DNA of 64,000 nucleotides from Rhizobium laguerreae (GCF_002008165.1 NZ_MRDM01000029.1:186001-250000), one strand, 5' to 3'; numbered from the stretch's first letter, positions 52,237 through 62,307 are shown. The notes: a model not told the origin generated them from the sequence alone. Made by a program: numbers and translations.

Positions 52237-53778
52237 TCACGTTGACGTTGGCCGCCTGGCAAAGGGCACCGAGAGCAGGGCGCAGCCGGTCAGGACGGCA
52301 ATCACCATCCAGGCTTCGTTGATCGCCTGGACGCTTGCCGCGGTCTGGACCAACGGATCGAGCAGCGCCGTGGTATCCGCGTCGAAGCTGCCACTATGCC
52401 CCGATATGGTCTGAAGAGGTGCGCCGACGAATGTCGCAGCCTCGACGTCTCCGGCTTGAAGGCGGGTCCAGAGGACTTGTCCCAGCGGCTCCGAGCGCGT
52501 GTAGATGATGGTGTCGATGAGAGCGATGCCGATCGCCCCGCCGAGATTGCGCATCAGGTTGAAAAGGCCGCTCGCATCGGGAATGCGGTCTGGCGGAAGT
52601 GTGCCGAGCGCCAGCCGCGTCGGCGGCAGCAGGCAGAACATGATGGCGACGCCGCGCACGACCTGCGGCCAGAACATCGCGTCATAATCCGAACGAGGGT
52701 CCTGAAAAGCGCTCATCCCGACACCGATCGCAAAGAGCGCGAAACCGGCGGCCGACAGCAAGCGCGCGTCCATGCGCTTCTCCAGCGCGACCGCGATCGG
52801 CGCCGTGATCAATTGCGCGACACCGGTGACCAGCATCGTCATGCCGATTTGGAGGGCGTCGTGTCCCCTGATGAAAGCGAGAAAGACCGGCATGAGATAG
52901 ACCGAGCCGAAGAGGCCGATGCCAAGCACGAAGCTTAGAACCGAACCGACGAGAAAGTTTCGATCACCGAAATTGCCGAGATCGACGATCGGCCAGTTTC
53001 CGCGCAGCGTTCGCCAGATGAAGACAGCTCCCGATGCAAGGCAGACCGTCAGCAGGCTGAGCACATAGGCCGAGATCCAGCCGCTCGTCGGCGCCTCTTT
53101 CAGGCTGAGTTCCAAGCTCGCCAGCGCGGTTGCCATCAGCAGAAGCGATAAACCGTCGAGATGCCTGAGTTCGGACGGATTGGTCGCCTGCCTTGGCAGG
53201 GACCGTGCCGCCAGGATTGCCGAGGCAATGCCTGGGAGGATGTTGATCAGGAACAACCAGTGCCAGGAGTAGGTTTGCGTCAGCCATCCGCCGACGATCG
53301 GCCCAACGGTCGGGGCCAACACCGCGAGAACGCCGGCGATCGTCGTTGCAAGTGCCTGGCGCTCGTTCGGGAAGAGAATGAACACGGCCGAAAACACCGA
53401 GGGGATCAGGGTTCCGCCAGAAAAGCCCTGAAGCACCCGCCAGGCTACCAGCTCGCCGAAGCTGCCGCTCATCGCACAGCCGGCAGAGGCCGCGACGAAC
53501 AGGCTGATGGCGGTAACGAACAGCCATCGCATCGTCAGCAGCCGCGTCAAGAAGCCGGTGAGCGGGATCGCCACCACTTCGGCGATGAGATAGGCCGTCT
53601 GTATCCAGCTCATCTGATCCGGATCGATATCCAGCGCCGACTGGATGGTCGGCAGCGATGTCGCCACCACCTGGACGTCGAGGATCGCCATGAACATGCC
53701 GACGCACATCGCCATGAAGCCGAGCCAGACGATGGCGGGTGTTTCATCAAGGCGGGCAGATTCAAATCGTTCCGACAT
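52237..53778 (-). CDS. DHA2-family drug efflux transporter (EmrB/QacA type)
   Basis: A 513-residue, 14-helix exporter. Motif D1 appears as AILDVQVVATSLPTIQSAL and motif C as VLAPTVGPIVGGWLTQTYSWHWLFLINILPG (in parts). ATG at 53778. No membrane-fusion partner gene is next to it, which EmrB pumps usually have. It converges on the sugar MFS gene and is divergent from the hexosaminidase. Confidence 0.9.
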   Translation of the reverse strand: MSERFESARLDETPAIVWLGFMAMCVGMFMAILDVQVVATSLPTIQSALDIDPDQMSWIQTAYLIAEVVAIPLTGFLTRLLTMRWLFVTAISLFVAASAGCAMSGSFGELVAWRVLQGFSGGTLIPSVFSAVFILFPNERQALATTIAGVLAVLAPTVGPIVGGWLTQTYSWHWLFLINILPGIASAILAARSLPRQATNPSELRHLDGLSLLLMATALASLELSLKEAPTSGWISAYVLSLLTVCLASGAVFIWRTLRGNWPIVDLGNFGDRNFLVGSVLSFVLGIGLFGSVYLMPVFLAFIRGHDALQIGMTMLVTGVAQLITAPIAVALEKRMDARLLSAAGFALFAIGVGMSAFQDPRSDYDAMFWPQVVRGVAIMFCLLPPTRLALGTLPPDRIPDASGLFNLMRNLGGAIGIALIDTIIYTRSEPLGQVLWTRLQAGDVEAATFVGAPLQTISGHSGSFDADTTALLDPLVQTAASVQAINEAWMVIAVLTGCALLSVPFARRPTST

Positions 53779-54262
53779 GCGATAATCCCGCGCGCTGCAT
53801 TCTCCGCCCAGGGTGCCAAGACTAAGGCTGATCCTGTTTAAGATCGAGACGGTCGACGGTATGCCGCAATCAAAGACGTGGAGCGCAATTCCGCCGATGC
53901 CGACACCATAGTTCGGATGAGGACGGAAGCGATAGGGATCTGCCAACACAAATACGTCACCAACGCGACCAGCCGTCCCACGCCCGATGAGGTCTTCCTG
54001 CAGTTCGGTGCGCGTCGCTGAGAGCTGCTCCGGAGCGCTGCAGAAATTTCAAATCGGCAATTGACGTGCTGGCTGGAAACTGACTATCAATCTTAAATCA
54101 ATTTGATTGACTTCAAGAACGACGGGATCGCGTGGGTGAGGTTGCTTTGATCAACTATGCCCCCGCGCCTTCCATCGGAGCCGGCTTTGCGGCAGCAATC
54201 GTTCCGCTTTCGGTAGTGCGCCGGAATGCTTATGACCCGATCTTCAAGAGGAAAGAGTGACC
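53779..54262. other. spacer with possible gene remnant and an operator-like palindrome
   Basis: 484 bp between divergent genes. On the minus strand an open frame (about 53779-54050) reads protein-like stretches such as TRTELQEDLIGRGTAGRVGD and RFRPHPNYGVGIGGIALH but ends at a stop upstream and has no good start, so it may be a decayed gene fused in frame with the pump. TCAAT-TTG-ATTGA at 54098-54110 is a perfect inverted repeat and could be an operator for either neighbour. Confidence 0.4.
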
Positions 54263-56284
54263 ATGTCCATACCGCGACCAAAAGCCCTGCGGCTTGAAAC
54301 CCTTTGGAACCCGCCTGCGGATGGCAAGGAATTTTCCTACGTCCTGCGCCTCAAGAATCTAGGCAATGAGCCGCTTTCGAATTTCTCGCTGTGCGTCAGC
54401 GGCCCGGGCCGCGTCGATCCGGCCGGGCGCGTCGAAGGCGCCACGGTTTCGCAGCGGCTGTCGAATTTCACCGAATTCCAGCCGCCAGCCAATTTCGTTC
54501 TCGGCGCCGGCGAGACGTGGACGATCTCGGTTTACGCGCTAAGTTGGCAGTTCCGTCACTGGACGGACGGCGCGACGAGCGGCTATCTCGCGCTTTCCGA
54601 TGGCAGCACGATCGTGCTCACGATAGAGCCGACGCGATCTTCGGTCAGCAACGCCCCATTGAAGCGTGGCGCCGAGATCTATCCGGTGCCCGTCAATGCG
54701 CCTGTTCAGGTGTCGATCATCCCCTGGCCGAACCATATTTCAGTCACTTCCCGCCGGCCGCTGCCGGCCGGTTTTGCGCTGCAGGCGCAGAGCACTGAAG
54801 GGGAGGCGGCAACACGAAACTTCGCAGCGCTGGTCGAGCATCTCTTCGCCGTCGAAGGCATAGTGCGAAGCGAGGCGGAAGGCGCGGTTCCGGTTGCCTT
54901 GAAGGATGCCGCCGGGCTCGGGCCAGAGGCCTACCGGCTGAGCTTCGAGGGTGAGACGATCACGATCGAGGCCAGCAGCCAGACCGGCTTCCTTTACGGC
55001 CTCGTCACACTCGGCCAGATCTGGCGCGGCGCAAGGCTGCATCCCGAGGTCTTCCAATTTCCGGCCGCAGGCGAGATCGTCGATGAGCCGTCGATGGGTT
55101 GGCGCGGCCTGCATCTCGACGTCGCCCGCCAGTTCTATGGCGCCGCCGAGATCAAGAAGCTGCTGGCGGTGCTTGCCTGGAACAAGCTCAACCGCTTCCA
55201 TTGGCACCTGTCCGACGATGAGGCCTGGCGCGTCGAGATCGACGCCTATCCTGATTTGACCGCAGTCGGGGCCTGGCGCGGCCACGGTCTCGCCGTTCCG
55301 CCGCTGCTCGGTTCGAGCCCGGCCCGCACAGGCGGTTATTACACCAAGGCTGCCATCCGCGAGATCGTCGCGCATGCCAAGAGCCTCGGCGTGGAGATTG
55401 TGCCGGAGATCGATATGCCCGGCCATTGCTACGCCATGCTGCAGGCGATCCAAGAGCTGCGCGATCCGGCCGAGGTCGGCAGCTATTATTCGGTTCAGGG
55501 CTTCCCGGACAATTGCATCAATCCGGCCCGCGAGAAGACCTATGAGATCGTCGAGACGATCCTTTCGGAACTCATCGAGCTTTTCCCCTTCAAGACCATC
55601 CATCTCGGCGCCGACGAGGTGCCGCTTGGCGCGTGGTCCGGCTCGCCGGAAGCGCTCGAACGCCTGCGTAGCGTGGCGGGCAACGACGTTGCCGATGCGC
55701 ATGCCAAGCGGCTGAACGTCGTCACCAATACCCATGGCGCCGACGACATCCACGGGTCGGGTGCTGCCATCCTGCAGGCGGAGTTCCTCAGCCGCGTCCA
55801 GCGCTTCCTTGCGAGCAAGGGCTGCATCACCGGCGGCTGGGAAGAGGCAGCCCACGGCGATGTCATCGACAAATCGAAGAGCTATCTCTGCAGCTGGCGC
55901 AATGTCGAGGTCTCGGCCGAACTTGCCGAGCGCGGCTATGAAATGGTCGTCTGCCCCGGACAGGTCTATTACCTCGACATGGCGCTCAGGCCCGACTGGG
56001 ATGAGCCCGGCGCCAGTTGGGCGGGGACTTCGGACGCGGAGAAGCTCTACAATTTCGATCCCATCGGCGGCTGGACGGCGAGCCAGAAACAGAAACTCCT
56101 CGGCATTCAAGCCTGCATCTGGTCCGAGCCGATGACCGATCGCGCCGTTTTCGACCGCCTCGTCTTCCCCCGCCTTTCCGCACTTGCCGAAACCGGCTGG
56201 ACGAAGCCTTCGTCCAAGTCGTGGGAGCGCTTCAGAGCGCTCGCAGGACTGATGCCGCTGCTCTACGGGCTGCAACAGTCGTAG
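54263..56284 (+). CDS. GH20 beta-N-acetylhexosaminidase
   Basis: A 673-residue glycosidase with no signal peptide, so probably cytoplasmic. The middle holds the GH20b domain (ITIEASSQTGFLYGLVTLGQI in parts) followed by the TIM barrel: WRGLHLDVARQFYG, FHWHLSDDEAWRVEI and the catalytic Asp-Glu pair in IHLGADEVPLGAW. An N-terminal immunoglobulin-like section of about 150 residues precedes it. It would cleave terminal GlcNAc/GalNAc from imported oligosaccharides. The ATG at 54263 has GAGGAAAG upstream; a GTG two codons earlier is possible. Confidence 0.92.
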   Translation: MSIPRPKALRLETLWNPPADGKEFSYVLRLKNLGNEPLSNFSLCVSGPGRVDPAGRVEGATVSQRLSNFTEFQPPANFVLGAGETWTISVYALSWQFRHWTDGATSGYLALSDGSTIVLTIEPTRSSVSNAPLKRGAEIYPVPVNAPVQVSIIPWPNHISVTSRRPLPAGFALQAQSTEGEAATRNFAALVEHLFAVEGIVRSEAEGAVPVALKDAAGLGPEAYRLSFEGETITIEASSQTGFLYGLVTLGQIWRGARLHPEVFQFPAAGEIVDEPSMGWRGLHLDVARQFYGAAEIKKLLAVLAWNKLNRFHWHLSDDEAWRVEIDAYPDLTAVGAWRGHGLAVPPLLGSSPARTGGYYTKAAIREIVAHAKSLGVEIVPEIDMPGHCYAMLQAIQELRDPAEVGSYYSVQGFPDNCINPAREKTYEIVETILSELIELFPFKTIHLGADEVPLGAWSGSPEALERLRSVAGNDVADAHAKRLNVVTNTHGADDIHGSGAAILQAEFLSRVQRFLASKGCITGGWEEAAHGDVIDKSKSYLCSWRNVEVSAELAERGYEMVVCPGQVYYLDMALRPDWDEPGASWAGTSDAEKLYNFDPIGGWTASQKQKLLGIQACIWSEPMTDRAVFDRLVFPRLSALAETGWTKPSSKSWERFRALAGLMPLLYGLQQS

Positions 56285-56367
56285 CGCTCCGATTGGGCCG
56301 GGGGTTTTGATTTGAGGATCAGCCTTGCCATTGCCGGAGGCGGTGATGGCAAGGATACCGACCGCCT

Positions 56368-56832
56368 TCAAGGGGAGTTGTCAGGTGCCGCGGGCACCTC
56401 GCATTCGGGTGCGGCGATACGAATAGGACGGGTTCCAATCTCCGCGCCTGTGGCGCGGTCGATTGTGAGGGGATCGATCTCCGTTCCGGTCTCAGCGTCG
56501 AAGAAGCGGGTGACTGCACCGCCGCTGCGATGCTTGCGGCCCCAGGCGCCGATTGCAAACAGCACCGGCAGAAAGTCGCGGCCGGCTTCCGTCAGCAAAT
56601 ATTCGTCGCGCGGCGGACGCTCGGAATAGCGACGCTTTTCCAGCAATCCTTCCTCGGTCAGCGATGACAGCCGCCCCGTCAGCATTGTCGGGACGATGCC
56701 GAGGCTTTTGCGAAATTCATCGAAACGGGTCAGCCCCGCATGGGCGTCGCGCATGATCAGCATGCTCCACGCATCGCCGACGAGCGCCAGGCTGCGGGCG
56801 ATCAGACAAGGTTGGTTCGAAAGATTCTTCAT
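56368..56832 (-). CDS. HxlR-family transcriptional regulator
   Basis: A 154-residue MarR-related winged-helix protein. Features are a cysteine near the N-terminus (QPCLIARSLALVGDAWSMLIM, in part), which in relatives senses oxidants or aldehydes, RFDEFRKSLGIVPTMLTGRLSSL (in parts) as the recognition helix, and a wing with RYSERPPRDEYLLT. Divergent from the SDR gene with a matching palindrome between them, so it probably represses that gene and itself. Confidence 0.92.
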   Translation of the reverse strand: MKNLSNQPCLIARSLALVGDAWSMLIMRDAHAGLTRFDEFRKSLGIVPTMLTGRLSSLTEEGLLEKRRYSERPPRDEYLLTEAGRDFLPVLFAIGAWGRKHRSGGAVTRFFDAETGTEIDPLTIDRATGAEIGTRPIRIAAPECEVPAAPDNSP

Positions 56833-56858
56833 GTCGATATCTTTTTAGTAGTGACTTG

Positions 56859-56873
56859 CTATCAAATTGATAG
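56859..56873. promoter_or_regulatory. probable HxlR operator
   Basis: CTATCAAATTGATAG is an inverted repeat with one unpaired central base, in the AT-rich 89-bp gap between the divergent HxlR and SDR genes. A partial second site (TAGTAGTGAC...) lies beside it. Confidence 0.6.
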
Positions 56874-56921
56874 TAACAGAATGCCCATGAACATTCCACG
56901 ACAAAATGAAGGCAGACGTCG

Positions 56922-57737
56922 ATGAGCAAAAGAGAACGCGGCATTGCCCTGGTCACAGGGGCTTCTTCCGGCATCGGGCTGGTAACGGCGCAGGCCTTGC
57001 TGCGCGACGGTTACCAGGTGTTCGGCACCAGCCGAAAGCCGATGGCCGACACCGCCGACGGCATCATCATGCTGGTCTGCGACGTCATCGACGATCAATC
57101 GGTGCAGGGCGCCGTCGACGAGGTTTTGAAACGCACGGGACGAATCGATCTGCTGGTCAACAATGCCGGGATCGGGCTGCTCGGTGGTGCGGAGGAGTCG
57201 ACGACGGCACAGGCCAAAGCCGTTTTCGACGTCAACGTCTTCGGCACGATGCGTATGACCAATGCGGTGCTGCCGGTGATGCGGCGGCAGCGCAGCGGCC
57301 GGATCATCAACCTGAGCTCGATCCTCGGGCTGATCCCGGCGCCCTTCAACGCGCTTTACGCAGCGACCAAACACGCGATCGAAGGTTATTCGGAATCCCT
57401 CGACCATGAAGTGCGCACGCAGGGCATCCGCGTCGTGCTCGTCGAACCGGGCGTCACGCGCACCTCATTCGAAGAGAACATCACACGGCCGGACCGGCCG
57501 CTAGCCGTTTATGATACAGTGCGCACCGATGCAGAGAAGCTTATGCGCGAAATCGTTTCGAAGGGCGATGCGCCCGCAGTGGTCGCCGCAACCGTCGTCA
57601 AGGCCGCCAATGCGCCATCGCCCAAGAGGCGGTACACGGCCGGAAGGGCCGCAGGGCAGATCCGTTTCATCCGCCGCTTCCTGCCGGAGTCCTTCGTCGA
57701 CAAGAGCCTCCGGAAATTCAACAAACTTCCCGGTTGA
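56922..57737 (+). CDS. short-chain dehydrogenase/reductase
   Basis: A 271-residue classical SDR. NAD(P) site TGASSGIGLVTA with a downstream SRK that favours NADP, NNAGIG, catalytic Ser in NLSSILG and YAATKHA. The substrate is unknown. Divergence from HxlR, which often controls aldehyde- or quinone-reactive enzymes, suggests a stress-related reductase. Confidence 0.92.
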   Translation: MSKRERGIALVTGASSGIGLVTAQALLRDGYQVFGTSRKPMADTADGIIMLVCDVIDDQSVQGAVDEVLKRTGRIDLLVNNAGIGLLGGAEESTTAQAKAVFDVNVFGTMRMTNAVLPVMRRQRSGRIINLSSILGLIPAPFNALYAATKHAIEGYSESLDHEVRTQGIRVVLVEPGVTRTSFEENITRPDRPLAVYDTVRTDAEKLMREIVSKGDAPAVVAATVVKAANAPSPKRRYTAGRAAGQIRFIRRFLPESFVDKSLRKFNKLPG

Positions 57738-57818
57738 TCCAGCGCCGGCGTTATCGGTCAAGAGATCAAGGCTGCCGCCCCGTCCACAGCGAACAAACAC
57801 GTGTCGAGCGAAGGGGCT

Positions 57819-58682
57819 TCACTGTCGTTGCCGGTAGGCAGAGGGCGTGACGCCTGTGCCCAACTTAAATGCCCGTGTCATGTGGCTCTGGCTGCTGAAG
57901 CCGCAGGCGGAAGCGATCTGTGCGATTGGGTCCATGGCTGATAACATCGATTTGGCGCGCTCGACACGCCGGTGAGCCACCCAGCCATGCGGGGACACAC
58001 CATAGCTTGCCCGGAACATCCGCTGAAAATGAAAGGCGCTGAGCTGCCCGATCGCCGCCAGATCCTGCAAGCGGATTGTCTCACCGAGATGGGCCTCGAT
58101 ATACTCCAGACTCCGGCGCCGGACATGAGGAGCGAGCCCGCCGCTGATCGCGCAGGGGCGCATCCCTCCATAACGCGGATCAACGAAGAAATCGTTGATC
58201 GCCTGCGTCATCGCTTCTTCAGCCAGCAGATGACCGCCCGCCAACATCGCTTTCGTCATCTGCCGAAGTGTGCGCGCCAAGGCGGGTGCATCCGCGAATG
58301 TCAATTCGGGAAGAGCCATGAGCCGCGCATCGCGGTCAAACGTCTCGGCAAACATCCGGCGCATCTGATCGTCGGGAACATACAGATGGACGAATTCGGA
58401 GAAGTCGGTGATTTCCCATTCGGACGAGTGCTCCTGTGGCATGATGCACAGGACCCCCGGACGGCCGCGCGCGCCAGGGCTGCCATCCAGACGACGCGTT
58501 CCGGCGCCGCCTCTCAGATAAAGACTGAACGTATGACCGTTCGGCCGCTGATAGCTCATCCTGTCTTGTGCATTGCTCCAGATAGCGGCTGATCGCCCGA
58601 AACCCAAATCGATGGACTGTGACATCCGTGCAGTGGGAGATGCGGACAAAAACCTGAAAACCGAGGGGTGACTATATTTCAC
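57819..58682 (-). CDS. AraC-family regulator
   Basis: A regulator of about 287 residues. The N-terminal part has a cupin-like sensor (HTFSLYLRGGAGTRRLDG), the C-terminus the two-helix AraC domain (DLAAIGQLSAFHFQRMFRASYG, in parts, and IAQIASACGFSSQSHMTRAFKLGTG in parts). The start is uncertain: GTG at 58682, which I use, follows GGGGAAG; ATG at 58625 would shorten it by 19 residues. Divergent from the EamA gene, it may control it. Confidence 0.86.
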   Translation of the reverse strand: MKYSHPSVFRFLSASPTARMSQSIDLGFGRSAAIWSNAQDRMSYQRPNGHTFSLYLRGGAGTRRLDGSPGARGRPGVLCIMPQEHSSEWEITDFSEFVHLYVPDDQMRRMFAETFDRDARLMALPELTFADAPALARTLRQMTKAMLAGGHLLAEEAMTQAINDFFVDPRYGGMRPCAISGGLAPHVRRRSLEYIEAHLGETIRLQDLAAIGQLSAFHFQRMFRASYGVSPHGWVAHRRVERAKSMLSAMDPIAQIASACGFSSQSHMTRAFKLGTGVTPSAYRQRQ

Positions 58683-58834
58683 CAATTCTTCCCCACATGA
58701 CCATGCCGCGCGAACATTACCGGCGGACGACCCGCATGGCGAGCCGGAAGTCCGGGCAAATCGATTTCATAGCAAGAATCTGCAAGAGACCTGCTCACGG
58801 CTCGCATATTGGTCGGGGAAACGAGGATCACTCC

Positions 58835-59749
58835 ATGGCAAATGCCGCTCTCTTCATCGCGACCGTCCTCATATGGGGGACGACTTGGATCGCCATTGCG
58901 ATGCAGGTCGGTCCCGTGCCGGTCTTGGTCTCGGTCTTTTACAGATTTGCGGTCGCAGCAGTGATCCTCGTCGCCATCCTGGCTGCCATGCGGCGGCTCA
59001 AGCTCCCTGCATTGCGCGATCAACCTTTCATCCTTGCGCAAGCGCTCTGCCTGTTCAGCCTCAATTTCATCTGTTTCTACAACGCCGCCGCCTCTATCCC
59101 GTCCGGCCTAATCTCCGTGATCTTCTCGCTCGCAACGATCTACAATGCCGTCAATGCGCGCCTCTTCTTCGGCGACCGCATTACCGGCCGCACACTTCTC
59201 GCAGCGGCACTCGGAGCAACCGGCCTTCTCCTCCTTTTCGGACAGGACGTTGTCGTCGATTTCGATATGGGCACGTTGAAAGGGATCGGGTTCGCTGCGC
59301 TTGGCACGCTGTTCTTCTCGCTGGGCAATATGGCATCGCGTCGAAACAGCGCGGTCGGAATCTCACCGCTGACCGCCAATGCCTGGGGCATGACCTATGG
59401 AGCGATCGTCCTCCTCTTCCTGATTGCCGTGACGCGAACGCCGATCGTCGCGCCGCCTGACATCACCTATCTTGCCGCCATGCTCTATCTCGCGGCGATC
59501 GGATCGGTGATCGGCTTCACCACCTACCTCATGCTGGTGTCCCGCATCGGCTCCTCGCGCGCCGCCTATGCCACCGTCCTGTTCCCGATCGTCGCCCTGT
59601 CGCTGTCGACGGTCTTTGAGGGCTACCACTGGAGCGGTCTGGGCCTGATCGGCCTGGCGCTGACGCTTCTCGGCAACGTGGTCATCTTTGCGCGACCTCT
59701 AGCCCGTCGCCTACCGCAGTCGGATGCGAGGCTGCCGGCAGGCGGATAA
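58835..59749 (+). CDS. EamA-family (DMT) transporter
   Basis: A 304-residue membrane protein with ten helices in two repeats, each an EamA unit (ALFIATVLIWGTTWIAIAM at the start; GFAALGTLFFSLGNMASRR opens the second). The ATG at 58835 has ACGAGGAT. Such proteins export amino acids or metabolites. Divergent AraC gene upstream. Confidence 0.92.
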   Translation: MANAALFIATVLIWGTTWIAIAMQVGPVPVLVSVFYRFAVAAVILVAILAAMRRLKLPALRDQPFILAQALCLFSLNFICFYNAAASIPSGLISVIFSLATIYNAVNARLFFGDRITGRTLLAAALGATGLLLLFGQDVVVDFDMGTLKGIGFAALGTLFFSLGNMASRRNSAVGISPLTANAWGMTYGAIVLLFLIAVTRTPIVAPPDITYLAAMLYLAAIGSVIGFTTYLMLVSRIGSSRAAYATVLFPIVALSLSTVFEGYHWSGLGLIGLALTLLGNVVIFARPLARRLPQSDARLPAGG

Positions 59750-59808
59750 GGGGCTGCAAGCAGGCGGATGAAAAGCCGGCCTCGGCAATCTCCCCGGGCG
59801 GAGGTGTA

Positions 59809-61011
59809 CTAGCTGAGCGGCTTTTGCAGGACGTCGAAGCGCGGATTGGTTTCGGAAAAGATCGGCAGGGCGGCTGCGCCCAGGATTGCCGTATCCTTGC
59901 CGGTCATGCCGATCATCACGCGGGGAATGGTCCGCTTCTGGTTGGGGTCGATCGGGGTGTGCAGCGGCTCAAGCCGCTCTGCAAGCCGCCGCATCAGCGA
60001 GGTCGATATGCTGCCGCCGAGCACGATGGTCTGAGGATCGAAGGCAAGTTCCAGAAAATCGACGGTCTGCCGCAGCGGCTGGACCGCCTGATCCAGCCAG
60101 GCGTCGAGACCTTCGCCGCCGTTGGCGATCAGCGCATCGAGATCGTCGGGCGACAGCTCCTCGGCATTGGCAATGCCCATGAATTCATAGGCGACGGCCG
60201 GTGACACGTAGCGATCCAGACAGCCGCGCTTGCCGCAGCTGCAGAGCTTGCCATGCGGCTCGACGATGATATGCCCGATCTCGCCGGCATTGTTGCGGCT
60301 GCCCTTGTAGAGGTGGCCGTCAAGGAACATTCCGGCGCCGATGCCGCCGCCGCCTGCGAGAAACAGATAGACGAAGCTGCCCAAACCGCGGGCGACGCCA
60401 TGAAGACGCTCGCCGATCGCTGCTGCCGTCGCATCGTTTTCGACCAGCACCGGCACCTTTACCCGTTGTTCCAATTCATGCCCGACGGGAAAACCCTGCC
60501 AGCCGGGCAGGTTTAGCGGGCTGAGCGATGTGGTGCCGCCATCGGCATAGCGGCCGGGCAGAGCCATCCCGACGCCGAGCAGCCTTTGGCGGTCGAATGT
60601 GAAGGCCTGCTGAAGATCCTCGACGATGGACTGGAGAGCCGGCATCGCCCTTTGCGGATCGGGATGTTCGACGTGGCGTTCGATGCGCGCGCAAACGGCG
60701 CCGGAGAGATCCGTCAGGACCCCGCTTGCGCGCTGGCGGCCAAGTTCGAGGCCTATCGAATAGGCGCCGCGCGGATTGATGGTGTAAGGGATGATCGGCT
60801 GGCCGCGCGCCAGCTTCTGCGCCTCGGACGGAACGAGAAGGTGCGATCTCTCCAGTTCCTCGACGATATTCGAAACAGTCTGAGCAGTCAGCGCCGTCAT
60901 CCGGGCGATTGCCGCGCGCGACAAGGGACCGTTGGTGCGGACAGCCTCGATCACCACACGCCGGTTGTGAGACTTGGCCTGCTCGAGATTCGTGCCGGAG
61001 ATTGCCTTCAT
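59809..61011 (-). CDS. ROK-family repressor/kinase-like protein
   Basis: A 400-residue protein: winged helix (about 15-75, SRAAIARMTALTAQTVSNIVEEL in parts) and a ROK sugar-kinase fold. The zinc signature GHIIVEPHGKLCSCGKRGCL and the Asp of ENDATAAAIGE are kept, so the sugar-binding site is probably intact. It likely senses a sugar for the nearby SetA-like transporter and SDR genes on the same strand. Confidence 0.93.
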   Translation of the reverse strand: MKAISGTNLEQAKSHNRRVVIEAVRTNGPLSRAAIARMTALTAQTVSNIVEELERSHLLVPSEAQKLARGQPIIPYTINPRGAYSIGLELGRQRASGVLTDLSGAVCARIERHVEHPDPQRAMPALQSIVEDLQQAFTFDRQRLLGVGMALPGRYADGGTTSLSPLNLPGWQGFPVGHELEQRVKVPVLVENDATAAAIGERLHGVARGLGSFVYLFLAGGGGIGAGMFLDGHLYKGSRNNAGEIGHIIVEPHGKLCSCGKRGCLDRYVSPAVAYEFMGIANAEELSPDDLDALIANGGEGLDAWLDQAVQPLRQTVDFLELAFDPQTIVLGGSISTSLMRRLAERLEPLHTPIDPNQKRTIPRVMIGMTGKDTAILGAAALPIFSETNPRFDVLQKPLS

Positions 61012-61107
61012 GTCGCCTTCAAAGGAAATGCAGCATCACCCTTGTCACAAGACGAACACTGATGAAAGCTCCATTCTTCGTCACGTCCTGTTTGCCGTGG
61101 CATCGGC

Positions 61108-62307
61108 TCAATGGGCATGGTGTCTCTGCAGAAAGCCGAGGAGCGCTATCCCCGATAGTCCTGTGACGGCGCTGAGGATGGCGGTTCCAGAATAGCCGGT
61201 CACATAGGTGCCGGCGGCAAAAACCAGCGCGCCGATGCCGGCGCTGGCAAAGATGTTGACGGAGATCAGCGCACTGCCGAGCCCCGGTCGGTCGGCAATC
61301 AGATCCTGCAGATAGGTGATCGGAAAGCTGATGATCGCCGCCGCTCCGATGCCGGCGAGCACGGTGAGCGCATAGAGATGCCACGGCTCAGAGGCAAGGC
61401 CGAGAAGGCTGAGGAAGACGGCGTAGATGATGGTGCCGGCGGCAAGCGCCGTCATTTGGCCGGTTTTCCGGGCGATCCGCGACCAAATGATGATGAAGAC
61501 GACCTCCAGCAATGCGACGATGCCGACGAGAATGCCGACATCGCTGAGCCTGCCATGCGCGGCACCGGTGACAATCAATGGCAGCAGGGCGTCATTGAGA
61601 TGCAGCGTGCTGGTGATCAGCGCCACCCCGCAAATATGCGCGGATATTCGCGGCGAGACCACCTGGCGAAGCGCACCGAGATAGGTGAGATGATGAACTG
61701 CTGCCATCTCCGTCGCCGCCCGCTTCGGCAAGGCGAACAGGATGATGCCCTGGCAGAGCAGACACGAGATGGCGGCAAAGAGGTAGGCCGGCAGCATGCT
61801 CGATGCGCCAGACAGCAGCAGGCCGGTGATGCCGGGGATCAGCACCCAGGACAGCGAGATCATGGCGCGCACGCCGGAGTTGGCCGTCACCATCTCGCTT
61901 CGGCTCATGCCGTGCATCGCCGCACGCGCATTGGCAAACAGCAGCGAGTTCAGCGCCCCGTAGATCGGCAGCGGCAGCAAGCCGCTGATGACGAAGACGG
62001 CCGCGGTTGGAGAGGCGTAGACCATGCCGTAGCCGACGATGCCGAAGAGGCAGGCGCCGATCATCGTCGATCGGTACTCACCCAGCCGGTCGGCGAGATT
62101 GCCGAGCAGAATGCTGATGACGACGTTCACCGCCGCGGAGACGAAACTCAGGAAGGAATAGAGGCCGTCGCTCAAGCCCAATTCGCGGATGCCGATGATC
62201 GAGCGGTAGGGTGCGGTCATCGCCCCCGCCATCCCGAAGGTGAAAATGGCGATCATGCAGGCGCGGATCGCCGGATTGCGGAAGACGTCGGGAAAAAGTC
62301 GGCTCAT
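61108..62307 (-). CDS. MFS sugar transporter/exporter (SetA-like)
   Basis: A 399-residue, 12-helix major facilitator. GNLADRLGEYRSTM is the loop 2-3 motif and the second-half equivalent is weak, as in sugar efflux (SET) proteins. SLSDGLYSFLSFVSAA-like first-repeat composition (LGLSDGLYSFLSF) fits SetA relatives. ATG at 62307; the in-frame upstream extension overlaps the SDR gene and is not membrane-like. Substrate unknown. Confidence 0.85.
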   Translation of the reverse strand: MSRLFPDVFRNPAIRACMIAIFTFGMAGAMTAPYRSIIGIRELGLSDGLYSFLSFVSAAVNVVISILLGNLADRLGEYRSTMIGACLFGIVGYGMVYASPTAAVFVISGLLPLPIYGALNSLLFANARAAMHGMSRSEMVTANSGVRAMISLSWVLIPGITGLLLSGASSMLPAYLFAAISCLLCQGIILFALPKRAATEMAAVHHLTYLGALRQVVSPRISAHICGVALITSTLHLNDALLPLIVTGAAHGRLSDVGILVGIVALLEVVFIIIWSRIARKTGQMTALAAGTIIYAVFLSLLGLASEPWHLYALTVLAGIGAAAIISFPITYLQDLIADRPGLGSALISVNIFASAGIGALVFAAGTYVTGYSGTAILSAVTGLSGIALLGFLQRHHAH

